Positions 31,952 through 33,349 of a stretch of DNA of 33,349 bases are shown in pieces. The stretch is from Streptosporangiales bacterium. GTDB lineage: Bacteria > Actinomycetota > Actinomycetes > Streptosporangiales > Streptosporangiaceae. Numbering within the stretch: position 1 is the stretch's first letter; the number at the start of each line of letters is the position of its first letter. A model generated the notes under the pieces. That model ran no database searches, was not told the origin of the DNA, and saw only the letters and a list, made by a program, of their open reading frames with translations. The stretch covers positions 1 through 33,349 of the forward strand of contig WRBL01000027.1 in NCBI GenBank assembly GCA_009784565.1, in the 5' to 3' direction. Both the position numbers and the translations under genes were made by a program.

Positions 31952-32851
31952 GTGAGCACGACCGCTGAAGACTTCCATCCCGAGCTGAAGCGCCTGGCCC
32001 GGGTCCTGCCGCCCGCGATCGTCAGCCGGCGCACGTTCCCGGTGATGCGGCGCCTCACCGCGCTGGCCCAGCCCGGCCTGCCCCGGGGAGTCGGCGTGCA
32101 GCGGCTGCCCAGCGGCCTGCGGGTGCGTCTCCACCGGCCGGAACGGGCGCTTCGCGAAGGAGCGGCCCTGCTGTGGATCCACGGCGGCGGGTACGTGATG
32201 GGCTCCGCCGCCCAGGACGACCGGCTCTGCCGCAGGTTCGCCCGGGAACTCGGAGTTCCGGTCGCGTCCGCGGACTACCGGCTGGCTCCCGAGCATCCGT
32301 ACCCGGCCGCGCTCGAAGACTGCTACGAGACGCTGACCTGGCTCGCCCGCCAGCCGGGTGTCGACCCTGAACGGATCGCGATCGCCGGGGCGAGTGCCGG
32401 GGGCGGACTCGCGGCGGCCCTCGCGCTGCTCGCCCGGGACCGCGGTGAAATCGCGCCGGTCTTCCAATTGCTCGTGTACCCCATGGTCCAGGCCCCCGCC
32501 GGCCAGCCGCAGGCCGAGAGCCCGGGATTCCGTCTCTGGAACCACGCCGCCAACCGGCTCGGATGGCAGAAGTATCTCTCCGGAGCCGACCCTGCCCAGG
32601 TCGCTCCGCTGCGACGGCCGGACCTGTCCGGCGTCGCGCCGGCGTGGATCGGCGTCGGCACGCTCGACCCCCTTCACGATGAAGATGTCGCCTATGCGGA
32701 CCGCCTGGCCGAAGCCGCCGTGCCGTGCGAGCTGGAAACCGTCGCGGGCGCGTTCCACGGATTCGACCGGATCGCGCCGCGCGCCGGTGTCTCCGTCAGC
32801 TTCGCGCGACGCCAGAGGGAAGCGCTGAGCCATGCGTTCGCGCGGGCGTGA
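31952..32851 (+). CDS. Alpha/beta hydrolase, hormone-sensitive-lipase family
   Basis: 299 aa from GTG at 31952, preferred because GAGG (31940-31943) is eight bases upstream; an ATG at 31919 that overlaps the P450 end is possible. The oxyanion-hole motif HGGGYVMG (His77) defines the HSL/LipU group. The catalytic Ser148 is in GASAGGG (usually GDSAGG), Asp239 is in DPLHDED and His269 is in AFHGFD. The products are carboxylesterases acting on short acyl esters or lactones. It could hydrolyse an ester formed from the P450 product. Its 3' end overlaps the mceA-type gene by 20 bp. Confidence 0.88.
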   Translation: MSTTAEDFHPELKRLARVLPPAIVSRRTFPVMRRLTALAQPGLPRGVGVQRLPSGLRVRLHRPERALREGAALLWIHGGGYVMGSAAQDDRLCRRFARELGVPVASADYRLAPEHPYPAALEDCYETLTWLARQPGVDPERIAIAGASAGGGLAAALALLARDRGEIAPVFQLLVYPMVQAPAGQPQAESPGFRLWNHAANRLGWQKYLSGADPAQVAPLRRPDLSGVAPAWIGVGTLDPLHDEDVAYADRLAEAAVPCELETVAGAFHGFDRIAPRAGVSVSFARRQREALSHAFARA

Positions 32852-33349
32852 GGCGCGCCGCCGGCTGAAGCGGCAGCTGTACGGGCTGGCCGGGGTCGGG
32901 GTGGTGGCCATCCTGATCGCGGGTACGGTCGCGGCGTACGCGCAGGTGTTCACCCCCAGCGTGCCGGCCACCGTGCTCACCGGCCGGGTCGGGCTGCTCA
33001 TGACGCCGGGCGCGAGCGTGACCCTGTACGGTGCCGACGTGGGCACGGTCACGTCGGTGACGCCGGACGGGGGCCAGGCGCGGATCGGGATCAGCGTGAC
33101 CCCGGGCGAGGTCCGCAACATCCCGTCCAACGTGGCGGCGTCGATCCAGGCGCCGACGGTGTTCGGGCCGAAGTTCCTGAGCCTGCGGGTCCCGGCGAGG
33201 GAGACGGCGAAGCGGCTGCAGGCCGGCCAGGTGATCGAGCCGGCCCAGACCCCGACCGAGATCGACACCGTGTTCGCGAACCTGGTGACGGTGCTGGACA
33301 GCCTGCACCCGGCCAGGCTGGACGCGACGCTGGGCGCGATCTCCACCGC
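32832..33349 (+). CDS. MceA-type MCE family protein, 5' part (3' end outside window)
   Basis: 172 codons are visible from ATG at 32832. The N-terminus is basic (MRSRGREARRRLKRQLYGLA) and is followed by one membrane segment (GVGVVAILIAGTVAAYAQVF). An MCE domain begins at about residue 42 (VPATVLTGRVGLLMTPGASV, TLYGADVGTVTSVTPDGGQA) and contains the strand block SIQAPTVFGPKFLSLRVP. TEIDTVFANLVTVLDSLHPA is the start of the helical region seen in MceA. No YrbE permease genes precede it; an HSL-type hydrolase overlaps its start. The protein is cut off where the fragment at 1-505 could continue it, after a gap of perhaps 60-90 residues. Confidence 0.9.
   Translation, partial: MRSRGREARRRLKRQLYGLAGVGVVAILIAGTVAAYAQVFTPSVPATVLTGRVGLLMTPGASVTLYGADVGTVTSVTPDGGQARIGISVTPGEVRNIPSNVAASIQAPTVFGPKFLSLRVPARETAKRLQAGQVIEPAQTPTEIDTVFANLVTVLDSLHPARLDATLGAIST

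Overview
This is a high-GC, densely packed window with GTG/TTG starts, 1-4 bp gene overlaps and a full mceB-mceF series, which points to an actinomycete. The genus cannot be read from the sequence. No tRNA, rRNA, CRISPR array or insertion sequence was seen.

Layout. (1) 1-6423: the 3' end of an mceA-type gene followed by mceB, C, D, E (lipoprotein) and F, all on + and nearly all overlapping. (2) 6457-7215 (-): a FadR-type GntR regulator. (3) 7414-12969 (+): 7Fe ferredoxin, bicupin 1, SAM methyltransferase, phthalate-dioxygenase-like Rieske oxygenase, an unrecognised 129-aa protein, a PanB-like protein and a Cys-type alpha/beta hydrolase. (4) 12952-14354 (-): an RpiB-type isomerase and a 4,5-dihydroxyphthalate-decarboxylase-like protein, divergent from (5) 14439-16228 (+): a zinc alcohol dehydrogenase and a CHA-aldolase/RraA-type protein. 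(6) 16256-16593 (-): a broken LURP-one gene. (7) 16805-21989 (+): a fused TctA-TctB permease, a TctC lipoprotein, bicupin 2 and a TRIP13/Pch2-like AAA+ ATPase. (8) 22000-25534 (-): TetR, MpaB-type oxygenase and Baeyer-Villiger-type flavin monooxygenase. (9) 25666-28292 (+): bicupin 3 and an EutA-like reactivase. (10) 28330-29619 (-): an ACS-type MFS transporter. (11) 29874-33349: a phosphoglycerate-mutase remnant, TetR (-), then P450, HSL-type hydrolase and the 5' part of an mceA-type gene (+).

The thread through the middle is a shared promoter motif. An identical 15-mer, AATGGTATGACCTTA, lies upstream of the ferredoxin, tctAB and MFS genes. A palindromic relative (TGGTATTACCA) precedes bicupin 3, and a composite relative precedes bicupin 1 and the decarboxylase/dehydrogenase divergent pair. 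These fit the FadR-subfamily consensus TNGTNNNACNA, so the gntR product is the obvious candidate regulator. The inferred system takes up a carboxylated, possibly aromatic compound through TctABC and MFS and degrades it with Rieske, decarboxylase, dehydrogenase and aldolase enzymes. Two of its three bicupins are each translationally coupled to a remodelling or reactivating ATPase (TRIP13-like or EutA-like), without the usual partners of those ATPases. The substrate is not identifiable from sequence.

Both window ends lie inside mceA-type genes, and the two fragments are complementary and in compatible frames. This could mean two mce loci or a circular/duplicated arrangement.
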